Source: Bradyrhizobium sp. SZCCT0148 | Lineage (GTDB): Bacteria; Pseudomonadota; Alphaproteobacteria; Rhizobiales; Xanthobacteraceae | Length of the DNA: 64,000 bases | Direction: 5' to 3' | Assembly: GCF_018129985.1 (NCBI RefSeq) | Contig: NZ_JAFCKT010000009.1 | Location: 124,001-188,000 of the forward strand | The notes under the pieces: model-generated | The model's input: only the letters and a program-made list of their open reading frames with translations | Told to the model about the DNA's origin: nothing | The model's database searches: none | Position numbers and translations under genes: made by a program | Part shown: positions 42,932 through 55,340 of the stretch, piece after piece | Position numbering within the stretch: position 1 is the first letter of the stretch | How the letters are laid out: each line of letters begins with the position of its first letter

Positions 42932-44206
42932 ATGTTTCGCAAGGGAATGGCCGCGCGCCTGGCGTGCGCGGCAGCGTGTCTGATTGCCGGATCGGCGATG
43001 GCGCCGTCGCACGCCCAGACTTTGACGATGCGGAGCGCGCTGTCGCGCGCGCTGGCCGCGAGCCCGCGGCTGACGGCGGCGGAGCGTGACGTCGGCATCG
43101 CCACCGGCCAGCGCATTCAGGCAGGCGCCCTGCTCAATCCGGAACTGTCCTACGAACAGGACGATTCATTCGGATCCGGCAAGTACAGCGGGACACGATC
43201 GGCCGAGACCACGCTGCAGATTAGCCAGGCCTTCGAGCTGTTCGGCAAGCGTGACGCGCGGATCGCGGCCGGGGCAGCTGGCATCGAGGTCGCCGCGATT
43301 CAGCGCAAGGCGATCAGGCTCGAGGTGCTGTCGGATACCGCGATCGCCTTCCTCGGCGTGCTCGGCGCGCAGCGGCGCATCAACATCCTCGACGAGCAGA
43401 TTGCGGCGATCGACCGCCTGACGCCGCTGCTCCGCCGTCGCGTTGAGGCCGGCGCCTCCTCGCCGGCCGAAACCGGCCGCGCAGAAGTTGCCTCCGCTCT
43501 GGTGAAGGCCGACCGCGAGCGCTTCAAGGCCACGCTGGCCAGCGCCCGACGCGAGCTTGCGGTGCTGATGGGCGATCCGAACGCCAAGTTCGGCGAGGTC
43601 TCCGGCCGGCTCGACATCTTGGGCAAAACGCCGACGTTCCAATCGGTCGTCGCCGCCATCGACGCCAATCCCCAGCTGGTGCGCTGGACTGCGGTCTATG
43701 CCCAGCGCAATGCCGAGTTGCTGCTGGCACGGCTCAAGCCCTATCCGGACGTGCGGATCGCAGCCGGCTGGCGCCACTTCAACGAGACCAATGACGACGC
43801 CGTCAGGCTCTCGCTCTCGGTGCCGATCCCCGTGTTCGACCGGAACCAGGGAAATATCCTCTCGGCGCAGGAAAGCCTCGCCAAGACCAGGGCCGAGCGC
43901 GAGGCCAACCGCAACACGTTGATCGTGATCGCCGGCCGCGCCTACGACTCGCTGCAGGGCTCGCTGCGCGAGCTCGCGGTGCTGCGAGAGATTGCTATTC
44001 CCAAGGCCGTCGAGGCGTCCGAGGCGATCTCACAAGGCTACGGCCAGGGCCGCTTCACCCTGCTCGAGGTGCTCGACGCTCAGGCCAGCGTCAGCCAGGC
44101 GAGGCTGCGCGAGCAGGAGGCGCTGCAGAACTTCCACGCGGGCGTTGCGACCATCGAAGGTCTCGTCGGCAATCCCTTCACGCTGGCGCGGGAGAGCGCA
44201 CGATGA
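42932..44206 (+). CDS. CzcC-like TolC-family outer membrane efflux protein
   Basis: 424 residues with a signal peptide ending in SHAQT near 30 and two TolC (OEP) repeats of long coiled-coil helices, for example LLRRRVEAGASSPAETGRAEVASA near 165 and AISQGYGQGRFTLLEVLDAQ near 370. Outer membrane channel of a heavy-metal RND pump. Its stop overlaps the adaptor gene by 4 bases. The CzcC call rests on neighbouring CzcB- and CzcA-type genes. Confidence 0.9.
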   Translation: MFRKGMAARLACAAACLIAGSAMAPSHAQTLTMRSALSRALAASPRLTAAERDVGIATGQRIQAGALLNPELSYEQDDSFGSGKYSGTRSAETTLQISQAFELFGKRDARIAAGAAGIEVAAIQRKAIRLEVLSDTAIAFLGVLGAQRRINILDEQIAAIDRLTPLLRRRVEAGASSPAETGRAEVASALVKADRERFKATLASARRELAVLMGDPNAKFGEVSGRLDILGKTPTFQSVVAAIDANPQLVRWTAVYAQRNAELLLARLKPYPDVRIAAGWRHFNETNDDAVRLSLSVPIPVFDRNQGNILSAQESLAKTRAEREANRNTLIVIAGRAYDSLQGSLRELAVLREIAIPKAVEASEAISQGYGQGRFTLLEVLDAQASVSQARLREQEALQNFHAGVATIEGLVGNPFTLARESAR

Positions 44207-45177
44207 AGACGTCCTCCACTATCGTCGTCGCCATCGTTGCCGCCGCGCTCGGCGCCTACGGCTACTCCCTGCTCGCGCCAGCCACGCCCGCGCATACCGA
44301 GCACGCCGAGCAGTCCGAAAAGAAGCCGAACGACCATGTCGAGCAGGACGAGCACGGTGCCGACCGCATCCGCATCTCCGACGTCAAGCTCGCGGCCGCA
44401 GGCGTGACGCTGGCCGAGGCCGCGAGCGTCACGCTGACCGACACGCTCGCTTTCAACGGCATTCTGCGCGCCAACCAGGAAGCCGTGGTGCAGGTGACGC
44501 CGCGCTTTCCGGGCCTTGTGAAATCGATCCAGAAGCGCATCGGCGACAAGGTCGGCAAGGACGATCTGCTCGCCGCGATCGAGAGCAACCAGAGCCTCAC
44601 CGTCTACGAGCTGAAGGCGCCCATTGCCGGCACCATCATCGAGCGGCAGATCTCGCTCGGCGAATACGCTTCCGAGCAGAAGCCGGCCTTCGTCGTCGCC
44701 GATCTCTCGACCATCTGGGTCGACCTGTCGATCTACCGGCAGGACTTGAGGCGCGTTCGCCTCAATGACGAGGTGCTGATCGATCCCGACGACGGCCGCG
44801 GCGAGATCAAGGGAACGATCTCCTACATGGCGCCGATCGGCTCCAGCGAGACTCAGACCGCACTGGCACGTGTGGTGCTGCAAAATCCGGACGGACGCCT
44901 GCGACCCGGACTGTTCGTCACGTCCAAGCTAATCCTCGCCGCCCGCAACGTCGCGGTCGCCGTGCGCCGCAGCGCGATCCAGACGCTGGAGAACCGGACC
45001 ATCGTGTTCGTCCGCGAGGACGGCGACAAGATCGAGGCGCGCCCGGTGGAGCTTGGCGATTCCGACCCGCGCCATATCGAGATCAGGGCCGGACTGTCGG
45101 CCGGCGAGCATTACGTGGCCGAGAACAGCTTCGTCGTGAAGGCGGAGATGGGCAAGGGCGAGGCCGAACATGATTGA
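44203..45177 (+). CDS. CzcB-like periplasmic adaptor (membrane fusion protein)
   Basis: 324 residues. N-terminal membrane anchor or signal (about 5-25) is followed by a short acidic/His linker (HTEHAEQSEKKPNDHVEQDEH), then a barrel-sandwich (lipoyl-like) domain near VTPRFPGLVKSIQKRIGDKVGKDD and KAPIAGTIIERQISLGE, and a beta-barrel and membrane-proximal domain. It bridges the inner membrane pump and the outer membrane channel. It overlaps the RND gene by 8 bases. Confidence 0.9.
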   Translation: MKTSSTIVVAIVAAALGAYGYSLLAPATPAHTEHAEQSEKKPNDHVEQDEHGADRIRISDVKLAAAGVTLAEAASVTLTDTLAFNGILRANQEAVVQVTPRFPGLVKSIQKRIGDKVGKDDLLAAIESNQSLTVYELKAPIAGTIIERQISLGEYASEQKPAFVVADLSTIWVDLSIYRQDLRRVRLNDEVLIDPDDGRGEIKGTISYMAPIGSSETQTALARVVLQNPDGRLRPGLFVTSKLILAARNVAVAVRRSAIQTLENRTIVFVREDGDKIEARPVELGDSDPRHIEIRAGLSAGEHYVAENSFVVKAEMGKGEAEHD

Positions 45178-48100
45178 ACGCCTGATCGCCGTCTCGCTGC
45201 AACAGCGCTGGCTGGTCCTCCTGCTCGCGCTCGGCGTCATCGCTTTCGGAGCCTGGAACTTCCAGCGCCTGCCGATCGACGCGGTGCCTGATATCACCAA
45301 CATCCAGGTCCAGATCAACACGCGCGCGCCCGGCTATTCGCCGCTTGAAACCGAGCAGCGCATCACCTTCCCCGTCGAAACCGCAATGGGCGGCCTGCCC
45401 AAGCTCGACTACACCCGCTCGCTGTCGCGCTACGGTCTCAGCCAGGTGACGGTCGTCTTCAAGGACGGCACCGACATCTTCTTCGCCCGCCAGCTCGTCG
45501 GCGAACGCATCCAGCAGGTCAAGGACCAGCTTCCGGCCGGCGTCGAGGTCGCAATGGGGCCGGTCTCGACCGGGCTCGGCGAAATCTTCATGTACACCGT
45601 CGAAGCGAAGACGGGCGCGAAGGCGCAAGGCGGCCACGACTATTCGCTGACCGATCTGCGCACCGTGCAGGACTGGATCATCAAGCCGCAGCTTCGCAAC
45701 GTGCCGGGGGTGATTGAGGTCAACACCATAGGCGGCTTCGAGCGGCAGTTTCACGTGCTGCCGGACCCCGGCAAGCTGATGGCTTACCGGCTCGGCTTCC
45801 GCGACGTCATGACGGCGCTCGCCGCCAACAACGCCAATGTCGGCGCCGGCTATATCGAGCGCAACGGCGAGCAATATCTGGTTCGCTCGCCGGGCCAAGT
45901 CGGCAACCTCAGTGAAATTCAGGACGTCGTGATCGGCTCGCGCGGCGGCAATCCCGTCAGGATCAGGGATGTCGCTGTTGTCACCGAAGGACGCGACCTG
46001 CGCACGGGCGCTGCGACGCGCAATGGCGAGGAGACCGTGCTCGGCACCGCCATGCTGCTGATCGGCGAGAACAGCCGCACGGTGGCGCGCCGCGTCGCCG
46101 CCCGCCTTGACGAGATCGCCAAATCGCTGCCCGACGGCGTGGTGACGCGGACCGTCTACGACCGCACCGACCTGGTCGAAGCCACCGTCCGTACCGTCAA
46201 GAACAATCTGCTGGAAGGCGCGGTCCTGGTGGTGGCGGTGCTGTTCCTGATCCTCGGCAACATCCGCGCCGCGCTCGTGGTGGCCTGCGTCATTCCGCTG
46301 TCAATGGCGATGACGATCACCGGCATGGTCGAGACGAAAGTCAGCGCGAACCTGATGAGCCTCGGAGCAATCGACTTCGGCATCATCGTCGACGGGGCCG
46401 TGATCATCGTCGAGAATTGTTTGCGCATGCTGGCCGAGGCGCAGCGCGAGAAAGGCGGGCTGCTGACGGTCTCGGAGCGATCGCGCGCGATCCTGCGCGG
46501 GTCCAGTGAAGTCATCAAGCCGAGCCTGTTCGGAACGCTGATCATCGCGGTGGTCTATCTGCCCGTGCTGACCCTGACCGGCGTCGAGGGCAAGATGTTC
46601 ACACCGATGGCGCTGACCGTGCTGATGGCGTTGGGCGCAGCCGTGCTGTTCTCTGTCACTTTCGTGCCGGCGGCGGTCGCCATCTTCGTCACCGGCAAGG
46701 TGTCCGAGCAGGAAAACCTGTTCATGCGGATGGCCAAGCGCGGCTATCTCCCCCTGCTCCGCTTTGCGATCGACAACCGGGTCGCAATCGCCGTCATGGC
46801 CGCTCTCATCGTGGTCGCGAGCGGCATTGCCGCGTCGCGGATGGGCGGCGAGTTCATTCCGAGCCTGGACGAAGGCGACGTCGCTCTGGCCTCGATCCGG
46901 ATTCCGGGCACCAGTCTGACGCAATCGCTGGACCTGCAGAAGGCGCTGGAAAAGCGGATCATGCAGGTTCCGGAGGTGAAGGAGTTCTTCACCCGCATCG
47001 GCACCGCCGAGATCGCCACCGACCCGATGTCGCCGGCGCAGACCGATGGCTACGTCATGCTGAAGCCGCGTGCCGAATGGCCGGACCCGAGCAAATCGAA
47101 AACGCAGGTGATTGAGGCGATCGACAAGGCCGCCGACGATATTCCGGGCAGCGCCTACGAACTCTCCCAGCCGATCCAGTTCCGGGTCAACGAGCTGATC
47201 TCGGGGGTGCGCACCGACGTCGGCGTCAAGATCTTCGGCGATGATCTCGACATCCTGCAAGGCGCAGCCAAACAGGTCGAGGCCGCGATCCGCGGCATCC
47301 GCGGCGCCAGCGACGTCAAGATCGAGCAGGTCGCAGGGCTTCCAATCCTCACCGTGCGCCTCGATCGCCAGGCGCTCGCCCGCTACGGCCTCAGCGTCAG
47401 TGAGGTGCAGGGTATCGTCGAGATTGCGGTTGGCGGCAAGTCGGCCGGCAAGCTGTTCGAGGGCGATCGCCGTTTCGACATCGTGGTGCGGCTGCCCGAA
47501 TATTTGCGCGGCAATCTCGAGGCGATCCGGGCGATCCCGATTCCGCTGCCGCCCGGCGAGGACGCCGCAACCGGCACGGCCATTCGCACGGCGCTGGCCG
47601 CCTCTTCCCTCGCCCAGATGCGCTATGTGCCGCTGTCGTCGGTTGCCACCGTCGACGCCACGCCGGGGCCGAACCAGATCAGCCGCGAGAACGGCAAGCG
47701 GCGCATCGTCGTCACCGCCAACGTCCGCGCGCGCGATCTCGGCTCCTTCGTCACCGAAGCCGAGGCGGCCGTGGCCGAGAAGGTCAAGCTGCCGCCTGGC
47801 TACTGGATCGGCTGGGGCGGCCAGTTCGAGCAGCTGGTCTCGGCCACCAAGCGGCTGACGATCGTGGTGCCGGTGGCGCTGCTGCTGGTGTTCCTGCTGC
47901 TGTTCATGGGCATGGGATCGGCGGCCGATGCGGCGCTGGTATTCTCCGGCGTGCCGCTGGCGCTGACCGGCGGCGTGGCGGCGCTGCTGCTGCGCGATAT
48001 TCCGCTCTCGATCAGCGCCGGTGTCGGCTTCATCGCGCTGTCGGGCGTGGCCGTGCTCAACGGCCTCGTCATCATCGCCTTCATCGAGCGACTGCGCAGC

Positions 48101-48388
48101 GAGGGGCGGCCCGTCGCGGACGCCGTGCGCGAGGGCGCGCTGACGCGACTGCGGCCGGTGCTGATGACCGCGCTTGTCGCCTCGCTCGGCTTCGTGCCGA
48201 TGGCGCTCGCGACCGGTGCCGGCGCCGAGGTGCAGCGGCCGCTGGCGACCGTGGTGATCGGCGGCATCATCTCCTCGACCATCCTGACATTGCTGGTGCT
48301 GCCGGCGCTCTACGTGCTGTTCCGCCGTGACGCGGCAAGCGAAACGCCTACAATGACGCCTGATTTGGCGGCGTCCGGGGAGCGCTAG
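45170..48388 (+). CDS. CzcA-like heavy-metal RND efflux pump
   Basis: 1072 residues, the usual HME-RND length. The first membrane helix is LVLLLALGVIAFGAW; the transmembrane helix 4 motif is DFGIIVDGAVIIVEN near 402-416, whose two Asp and one Glu drive proton relay in CzcA-type pumps. The periplasmic GGEFIPSLDEGDVALASIRIP near 560 is the family signature. The CusA methionine relay is not obvious, so divalent zinc, cobalt, cadmium or nickel is likelier than copper or silver. Metal specificity is inferred. Confidence 0.92.
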   Translation: MIERLIAVSLQQRWLVLLLALGVIAFGAWNFQRLPIDAVPDITNIQVQINTRAPGYSPLETEQRITFPVETAMGGLPKLDYTRSLSRYGLSQVTVVFKDGTDIFFARQLVGERIQQVKDQLPAGVEVAMGPVSTGLGEIFMYTVEAKTGAKAQGGHDYSLTDLRTVQDWIIKPQLRNVPGVIEVNTIGGFERQFHVLPDPGKLMAYRLGFRDVMTALAANNANVGAGYIERNGEQYLVRSPGQVGNLSEIQDVVIGSRGGNPVRIRDVAVVTEGRDLRTGAATRNGEETVLGTAMLLIGENSRTVARRVAARLDEIAKSLPDGVVTRTVYDRTDLVEATVRTVKNNLLEGAVLVVAVLFLILGNIRAALVVACVIPLSMAMTITGMVETKVSANLMSLGAIDFGIIVDGAVIIVENCLRMLAEAQREKGGLLTVSERSRAILRGSSEVIKPSLFGTLIIAVVYLPVLTLTGVEGKMFTPMALTVLMALGAAVLFSVTFVPAAVAIFVTGKVSEQENLFMRMAKRGYLPLLRFAIDNRVAIAVMAALIVVASGIAASRMGGEFIPSLDEGDVALASIRIPGTSLTQSLDLQKALEKRIMQVPEVKEFFTRIGTAEIATDPMSPAQTDGYVMLKPRAEWPDPSKSKTQVIEAIDKAADDIPGSAYELSQPIQFRVNELISGVRTDVGVKIFGDDLDILQGAAKQVEAAIRGIRGASDVKIEQVAGLPILTVRLDRQALARYGLSVSEVQGIVEIAVGGKSAGKLFEGDRRFDIVVRLPEYLRGNLEAIRAIPIPLPPGEDAATGTAIRTALAASSLAQMRYVPLSSVATVDATPGPNQISRENGKRRIVVTANVRARDLGSFVTEAEAAVAEKVKLPPGYWIGWGGQFEQLVSATKRLTIVVPVALLLVFLLLFMGMGSAADAALVFSGVPLALTGGVAALLLRDIPLSISAGVGFIALSGVAVLNGLVIIAFIERLRSEGRPVADAVREGALTRLRPVLMTALVASLGFVPMALATGAGAEVQRPLATVVIGGIISSTILTLLVLPALYVLFRRDAASETPTMTPDLAASGER

Positions 48389-48390
48389 AA

Positions 48391-49353
48391 GTGGGCAGCC
48401 ACGACCATCACGGTCATCATCACCATGATCGCGGCGGCCACGGTCCCGGTCACGACCACGGTTACGGCCATGTCCATGCGCCCGCGAATTTCGGCAAGGC
48501 GTTCGCGATCGGCATTGTGCTCAACACCGCGCTGGTCGTGGCCGAAGCGATTTACGGCTATCTCGGCAACTCCACGGCGCTTCTCGCGGACGCCGGCCAT
48601 AATTTGTCCGACGTGCTCGGCCTGGTTGTGGCCTGGGGCGCCTCGATCGCGGCGCGGCGGGCGCCGAGCGGCCGCTTCACCTACGGTTTTCGTGCCTCCA
48701 CCATTCTGGCCGCGCTCGCCAATGCCGTGTTCCTGCTGGTCGCGACCGGCGCGATCGGCTGGGAGGCGATCCTGCGGCTGCGCGAGCCGGAGCCGGTCGC
48801 GGGCGTCACCGTCATGGTGGTCGCCGGGATCGGCATCCTCATCAACGGTTTCACCGCCATGCTTTTCGCGAGCGGGCGCAAGGACGACATCAACATCGAG
48901 GGCGCGTATCTGCACATGGCTGCCGACGCCGCGGTCTCGCTCGGCGTCGTCGTCTCCGCGGCGTTGATCATCTGGACCGGCTGGCTCTGGCTCGATCCCG
49001 TCACCAGCCTCGTCATCTGCGCCACCATCCTCTGGAGCACGACCAGCCTGTTACGCGGGTCCATCGACATGTCGATGGCGGCAGCCCCGAAGGGCATCGA
49101 CCTCGCCGCGATCAGAGCCCTCCTGCTCGCGCGTCCCGGCGTGTCGGCGATCCACGATCTCCACGTCTGGCCGATCTCGACCACCGAGACGGCGCTGACC
49201 TGCCACCTCGTCATGCCTACTGGAGCCGCCGATACTTTCCTGATGGAGACGGCGCAACTGCTGAAGACGACCCATCGCATCGGCCACACCACGCTTCAGG
49301 TCGAGACCCATCCGGACAATGGCTGCGCGCTGGCGCCGGACGATGTGGTGTGA
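48391..49353 (+). CDS. Cation diffusion facilitator (CzcD/ZitB-like)
   Basis: 320 residues from GTG 48391. A His-rich N-terminus (GSHDHHGHHHHDRGGHGPGH) precedes six membrane helices. Metal-site motifs HNLSD in helix 2 (ADAGHNLSDVLGLV) and HMAAD in helix 5 (YLHMAADAAVSLG) are the HxxxD pairs of zinc-transporting CDFs. A cytoplasmic ferredoxin-like domain ends the protein. Two bases after the RND gene; probably supplies metal from cytoplasm to periplasm for CzcCBA. Confidence 0.92.
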   Translation: MGSHDHHGHHHHDRGGHGPGHDHGYGHVHAPANFGKAFAIGIVLNTALVVAEAIYGYLGNSTALLADAGHNLSDVLGLVVAWGASIAARRAPSGRFTYGFRASTILAALANAVFLLVATGAIGWEAILRLREPEPVAGVTVMVVAGIGILINGFTAMLFASGRKDDINIEGAYLHMAADAAVSLGVVVSAALIIWTGWLWLDPVTSLVICATILWSTTSLLRGSIDMSMAAAPKGIDLAAIRALLLARPGVSAIHDLHVWPISTTETALTCHLVMPTGAADTFLMETAQLLKTTHRIGHTTLQVETHPDNGCALAPDDVV

Positions 49354-49359
49354 CCGGGC

Positions 49360-51006
49360 TTAGGCTTCGGCGCGGTCGGCGCGGCCGACTCTGGCCCTGA
49401 GCCAATCGAACACCACGCTCCCCAGGATCGCGCTCGAGCCGGCGAGGAAGGGAATGACGTAATACGCGTAGCGATTGAGCCCATAAATGAGGAAGGTCGG
49501 AAACGCGGCGCTGACCATCGCCAGCAGGATCATCAATATGCCACCGGCGACGAGGCGGCCGCTCGGCCACCGAACCAAACCCGCATGGCTTGCAGGGACG
49601 CCAATCAGAAACACGAGAGCGAGGCCGAGCGTCGCCGAGGACAGCCACCAGATCAGACCCGGGAAATCGTCGTATTCGGTCGAGACCTGCACGCCGCAGC
49701 ACAACGCGACCAGATCCGAGCTCGGCGCATAGCCACGCGCAAAGAGACGGTTCAGGTTGAGCTGAAGCCGATCCGCGGTCGGCAGCAGCTGCGATAGTGG
49801 CCACCAGGGTTTGTAGTTATCCTGAATCAGCTGGCCGGGCTTCAAACCGGTCGGGCTGCCAAACAACGGGAACCTGTCGCGGTCCATGAAGTACTCGTAG
49901 CCCTGCGGACTGGGCGTCCGCCGCGCCACCGAATTTGCGTCGAACAGCAGGAAGTACATCTCCCGAAAGAAGTGCCTCGTCAGGTGTCGATAGAGCGTCG
50001 ACGGCGTCGTCAACGTTTCCACGAAGATGTCACGCACAACCCTTTCAAGATCCGTATCGCTGTCGCCGGCCTTCGCCATCCTGTGCATCGCGCCGAACGG
50101 CCACTGATAGACCTCGATGTCGGGCCATCCCCGAGGCGTGTCCTCGGCACGCATCTGCTCGACGTAGCCCCGCGCCTGCGCCTTCCGGTCGAGATGAACG
50201 CCATGCTCGAAATCGCCGGAATAGCCGACCACGAAGGCCATCACGGCCAGGGTCTCGTTGCCGGCGGGACGCTTGCCGATCGCCAGATTGATCGCCGCCG
50301 GCGTCAGATAGACGATTGATGCGAGAACGCCTGCCAGGGCAAGCACACCGAGCCGGCGCAGCAGACCTGCGTCCAGCACCACCACGAGCCACAACAGAAT
50401 GACGGCAGCCTGTCCGACCGCCGCCGACCGGCAGGTCATCACCGCGCCGAGCGTCAGGCCCACGGCCGCAGCGGCGGGCAACGCCGGCCACTTCCTCAAT
50501 GCCGCGCCCGCGGCGATGAAGGCCGCAAGGCTGACCAGGAAGTTGGAGATCGTCTCTGCACCGATCGTGTTGTCGTAGTGGACGATGCGCCCATGCAGCG
50601 CCGCAAGACAAAAGGCCACGAGCGCGAAGACGCGCGGCGCGCCGGCAAAACGCACGATCCCTGCAACGAAAAGCGCGGTGCCGACGCTCATCAGGTGCTG
50701 CGCGATGACGAACACGAGGATGTGCGGGCCGAACAGTTTCGACAGCAGCGCAAGGAAGGCGGCCACCCCATACGGCCGCTTCATCACATCTTCGAGATAC
50801 TGTCCTCTCAGAATGGATTCGGTCTGGATGATATAGGCCGCACTGTCCTCATGGATGAAGTGATCCGGCCAGGCCACCAGGAAAGCCAGGTGAACCATCA
50901 AGGCCATGCCGATCGCACCGACCCAGACCCAGAACCACGCGATGGATCCTGCCCACCGGGGCAAGGCGGACCACAGACCCGTGCGCTGGTTCAGTGCTGG
51001 ATGCAT
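49360..51006 (-). CDS. GT-C-like polytopic membrane glycosyltransferase-type protein
   Basis: 548 residues with about ten membrane helices. The first periplasmic loop has an acidic motif (FIHEDSAAYIIQTESI, near 50-65), reminiscent of the catalytic ExD loop of GT-C lipid-linked sugar transferases, but no Pfam domain can be named with certainty. Its stop is 6 bases from that of the CDF gene, so the two converge. Substrate and membership of a defined family are unknown. Confidence 0.6.
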   Translation of the reverse strand: MHPALNQRTGLWSALPRWAGSIAWFWVWVGAIGMALMVHLAFLVAWPDHFIHEDSAAYIIQTESILRGQYLEDVMKRPYGVAAFLALLSKLFGPHILVFVIAQHLMSVGTALFVAGIVRFAGAPRVFALVAFCLAALHGRIVHYDNTIGAETISNFLVSLAAFIAAGAALRKWPALPAAAAVGLTLGAVMTCRSAAVGQAAVILLWLVVVLDAGLLRRLGVLALAGVLASIVYLTPAAINLAIGKRPAGNETLAVMAFVVGYSGDFEHGVHLDRKAQARGYVEQMRAEDTPRGWPDIEVYQWPFGAMHRMAKAGDSDTDLERVVRDIFVETLTTPSTLYRHLTRHFFREMYFLLFDANSVARRTPSPQGYEYFMDRDRFPLFGSPTGLKPGQLIQDNYKPWWPLSQLLPTADRLQLNLNRLFARGYAPSSDLVALCCGVQVSTEYDDFPGLIWWLSSATLGLALVFLIGVPASHAGLVRWPSGRLVAGGILMILLAMVSAAFPTFLIYGLNRYAYYVIPFLAGSSAILGSVVFDWLRARVGRADRAEA

Positions 51007-51038
51007 CTCAATGCTCGCAACCGGAAGTTCGGGAGCGA

Positions 51039-51899
51039 CTACGTCGCCTTCGCGGTCACGATCCAGATCGCGCCCTGCAACGCGACGCTCTGCCCCTTCA
51101 GGAACGGCGCCAGCATCTCGCGGATCGAGGCTTTTGCAGCCGCATAGATCTCCGGCGGATGTCCCTGCAGCGCGCGGCTGGCGGGGCCGATCTGCAAGGC
51201 GCCGTCCACCGCGGCATCGAGGCCGCCGCCGACCGCGACGTCCATCGGAAGATTATGCGGCTCCAAAGCCATGTCGACGAAGCCGGCCCCCTTCAGGATG
51301 CGCGTCACACGCTCTTCCGAGGCGAAGGCGAACGGGCCCGGCTCCTCCGGCCCGACCGGCGGCATCTTCGGTACGTGCTTGTAGACCGCCATCAGCGGCG
51401 CCATCATCCACGGGTTTTCCTTCGGCTCGCGCCAGCAGGCGAAAGCGAGCCGCCCGGTCGGCTTCAGCGCGCGGCGAAGATTTGTGAAGGACGCAACGGG
51501 ATCGGCAAAGAACATCACGCCGAAGCGCGAGGCGAGCAGATCAAAGCTCGCCGGCTCGAACGGATGCACCGTCGCATCCGCCAGCACGAAGTCGAGCGGC
51601 AGGTCTTTCGGCGCGAACGCGCGCGCCTGTGACAGCATCGGTTCGGAGACGTCGAGGCCGAGCGCGAACCCGTCGGGCGCCACCGCCTTGGCGAACGCGA
51701 ACGTCGTCGCACCGGAGCCGCAGCCGACATCGAGGACGCGCTCGCCCGGCTTCGGTTTGGCGCGGTCGATCAGCACGTCGGCGATGGGTCCGAGCAGGCT
51801 CTCCTGCGCCGCATGGCGGTCGGCCCAGCGTTGCCCGCTCGGGCCGTTCCAATAGGCGATCTGGTCGGCGTTCTGCTCGTGGCCACTTGGCTGCTGCAT
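51039..51899 (-). CDS. Class I SAM-dependent methyltransferase
   Basis: 286 residues from the ATG at 51899 (MQQPSGHEQNAD), chosen because CGGAGAC precedes it at good spacing; MTGDTM at 51914 is possible. Motif I is VLDVGCGSGATTFAFA near 57-72, with an acidic second motif GLDVSEPM near 80 and DLLASRFGVMFFADP near 120 as UbiE/Methyltransf_11-like features. Small-molecule substrate likely but unknown. Confidence 0.85.
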   Translation of the reverse strand: MQQPSGHEQNADQIAYWNGPSGQRWADRHAAQESLLGPIADVLIDRAKPKPGERVLDVGCGSGATTFAFAKAVAPDGFALGLDVSEPMLSQARAFAPKDLPLDFVLADATVHPFEPASFDLLASRFGVMFFADPVASFTNLRRALKPTGRLAFACWREPKENPWMMAPLMAVYKHVPKMPPVGPEEPGPFAFASEERVTRILKGAGFVDMALEPHNLPMDVAVGGGLDAAVDGALQIGPASRALQGHPPEIYAAAKASIREMLAPFLKGQSVALQGAIWIVTAKAT

Positions 51900-52088
51900 G
51901 GTGTCTCCGGTCATTCCCATTCGTGATGCCCGTCGCGTTGCGGTTCTGCGACCGCCCAGCGGCGATATCACGTCGGGATGTCGGGCGCACCCATTCCGAA
52001 AGCAGAGGCTGCTTGGGCGCCACTCGCTTCGCGCCAATGTTCGGCTGTGCTGGCTCGCCGAGCCGAAGCTCGCGAAGCGAGCGAAGGC

Positions 52089-52165
52089 TGGTGGGCGGTC
52101 ACGGATTCGAACCGCGGACCCTCTCGGTGTAAACGAGATGCTCTAACCAGCTGAGCTAACCGCCC
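52089..52165 (-). tRNA. tRNA-Val (TAC)
   Basis: 77 bases including CCA. Acceptor GGGCGGT pairs with ACCGCCC; anticodon stem TCTCG/CGAGA encloses TTTACAC with TAC at 52131-52129; T arm GCGGTTCGAATCC. In many alphaproteobacteria a tRNA-Val lies between lon and nuoA. Confidence 0.97.
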
Positions 52166-52212
52166 CTCGCCGCCTCTTTATCCCTACCCGCCCTTGGTCG
52201 GCAAGTCCGGCC

Positions 52213-52617
52213 TCAATCCTGCGGCCTGCCCGACAGCAATGGCACGGCGTCGATCCAGACCGTCGCCGACTGGCACCAGATCTGCCGGACGGGGCGCAGC
52301 TTGTCGCGCTGGCGGATCGAACCCCAGCGGATGCCCCAATCGTCGGCCTGGTCGGCCTCCCCGCTGGTGAACAGCGGGGAACCGCAATCGGCACAGAAAT
52401 GCTGGAAGCGCATCCGGCCGTTGTCGCCGCGCTTGCCGTAGACCTTGGGGGTGCCGCCGGTCAGGTGGACATCGGCCCTGCTGCAGATCGCCGTCACCCG
52501 GAACGGCGAGCCGGTCAGCGTCTGGCAATCGGTGCAGTGACAGACCGAGACCCCGTCCGGATCGACCTCGGCCTCGAAGGTGATCGTCCCGCAATGGCAT
52601 TGCCCGTCGATCTGCAT
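52213..52617 (-). CDS. GFA family (glutathione-dependent formaldehyde-activating-like) zinc protein
   Basis: 134 residues with the family's zinc cysteines: GQCHCG (Cys7, Cys9), VCHCTDC (Cys26, 28, 31) and HFCADCG (Cys75, Cys78). GFA-domain proteins bind zinc; only some act on S-hydroxymethylglutathione, so the family name does not prove formaldehyde metabolism. Located between tRNA-Val and lon. Confidence 0.88.
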   Translation of the reverse strand: MQIDGQCHCGTITFEAEVDPDGVSVCHCTDCQTLTGSPFRVTAICSRADVHLTGGTPKVYGKRGDNGRMRFQHFCADCGSPLFTSGEADQADDWGIRWGSIRQRDKLRPVRQIWCQSATVWIDAVPLLSGRPQD

Positions 52618-52645
52618 CAGCCCCCTCCCTTCGCCCAGCGAAACA

Positions 52646-52671
52646 AAAACGGCGCCCGAAGGCGCCGTTTT
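52646..52671 (-). terminator. Intrinsic terminator of lon
   Basis: AAAACGGCGCC / GGCGCCGTTTT with a short loop, followed on the minus strand by TTTTTGTTT. It lies 19 bases past the lon stop. Confidence 0.85.
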
Positions 52672-52689
52672 ATCATCATTTCGCTTGGA

Positions 52690-55113
<2,424 letters not shown>

Positions 55114-55283
55114 GGCCTTTTCCTTTTGCTTTGCCCCCTTGCACGCAGCCCGCCATGCTCATGCGCTACCGCCACAAGGTGCCGAGGTGATCCGCAAAAC
55201 CGGTCGGTCCGTTTGCGCGTTGGACCGGCTCGCCGGATCGGAACTGAGGCGAATCTGGAAGAGAATTCTTGCTCGCCGCCGAC

Positions 55284-55315
55284 ATTAGGTGGCTATCGAC
55301 CCGGGGGGTGTCAAG
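55284..55315 (-). promoter_or_regulatory. Candidate heat-shock-type promoter of lon
   Basis: On the minus strand CTTGAC (55315-55310), 17-base spacer and CCACCTAAT (55292-55284), which resembles RpoH-type promoters (CTTGAA, CCATAT) and a weaker sigma-70 pair. About 170 bases upstream of the lon ATG. Confidence 0.35.
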
Positions 55316-55340
55316 TCATTGAAAGACGCGCGCCATCAGG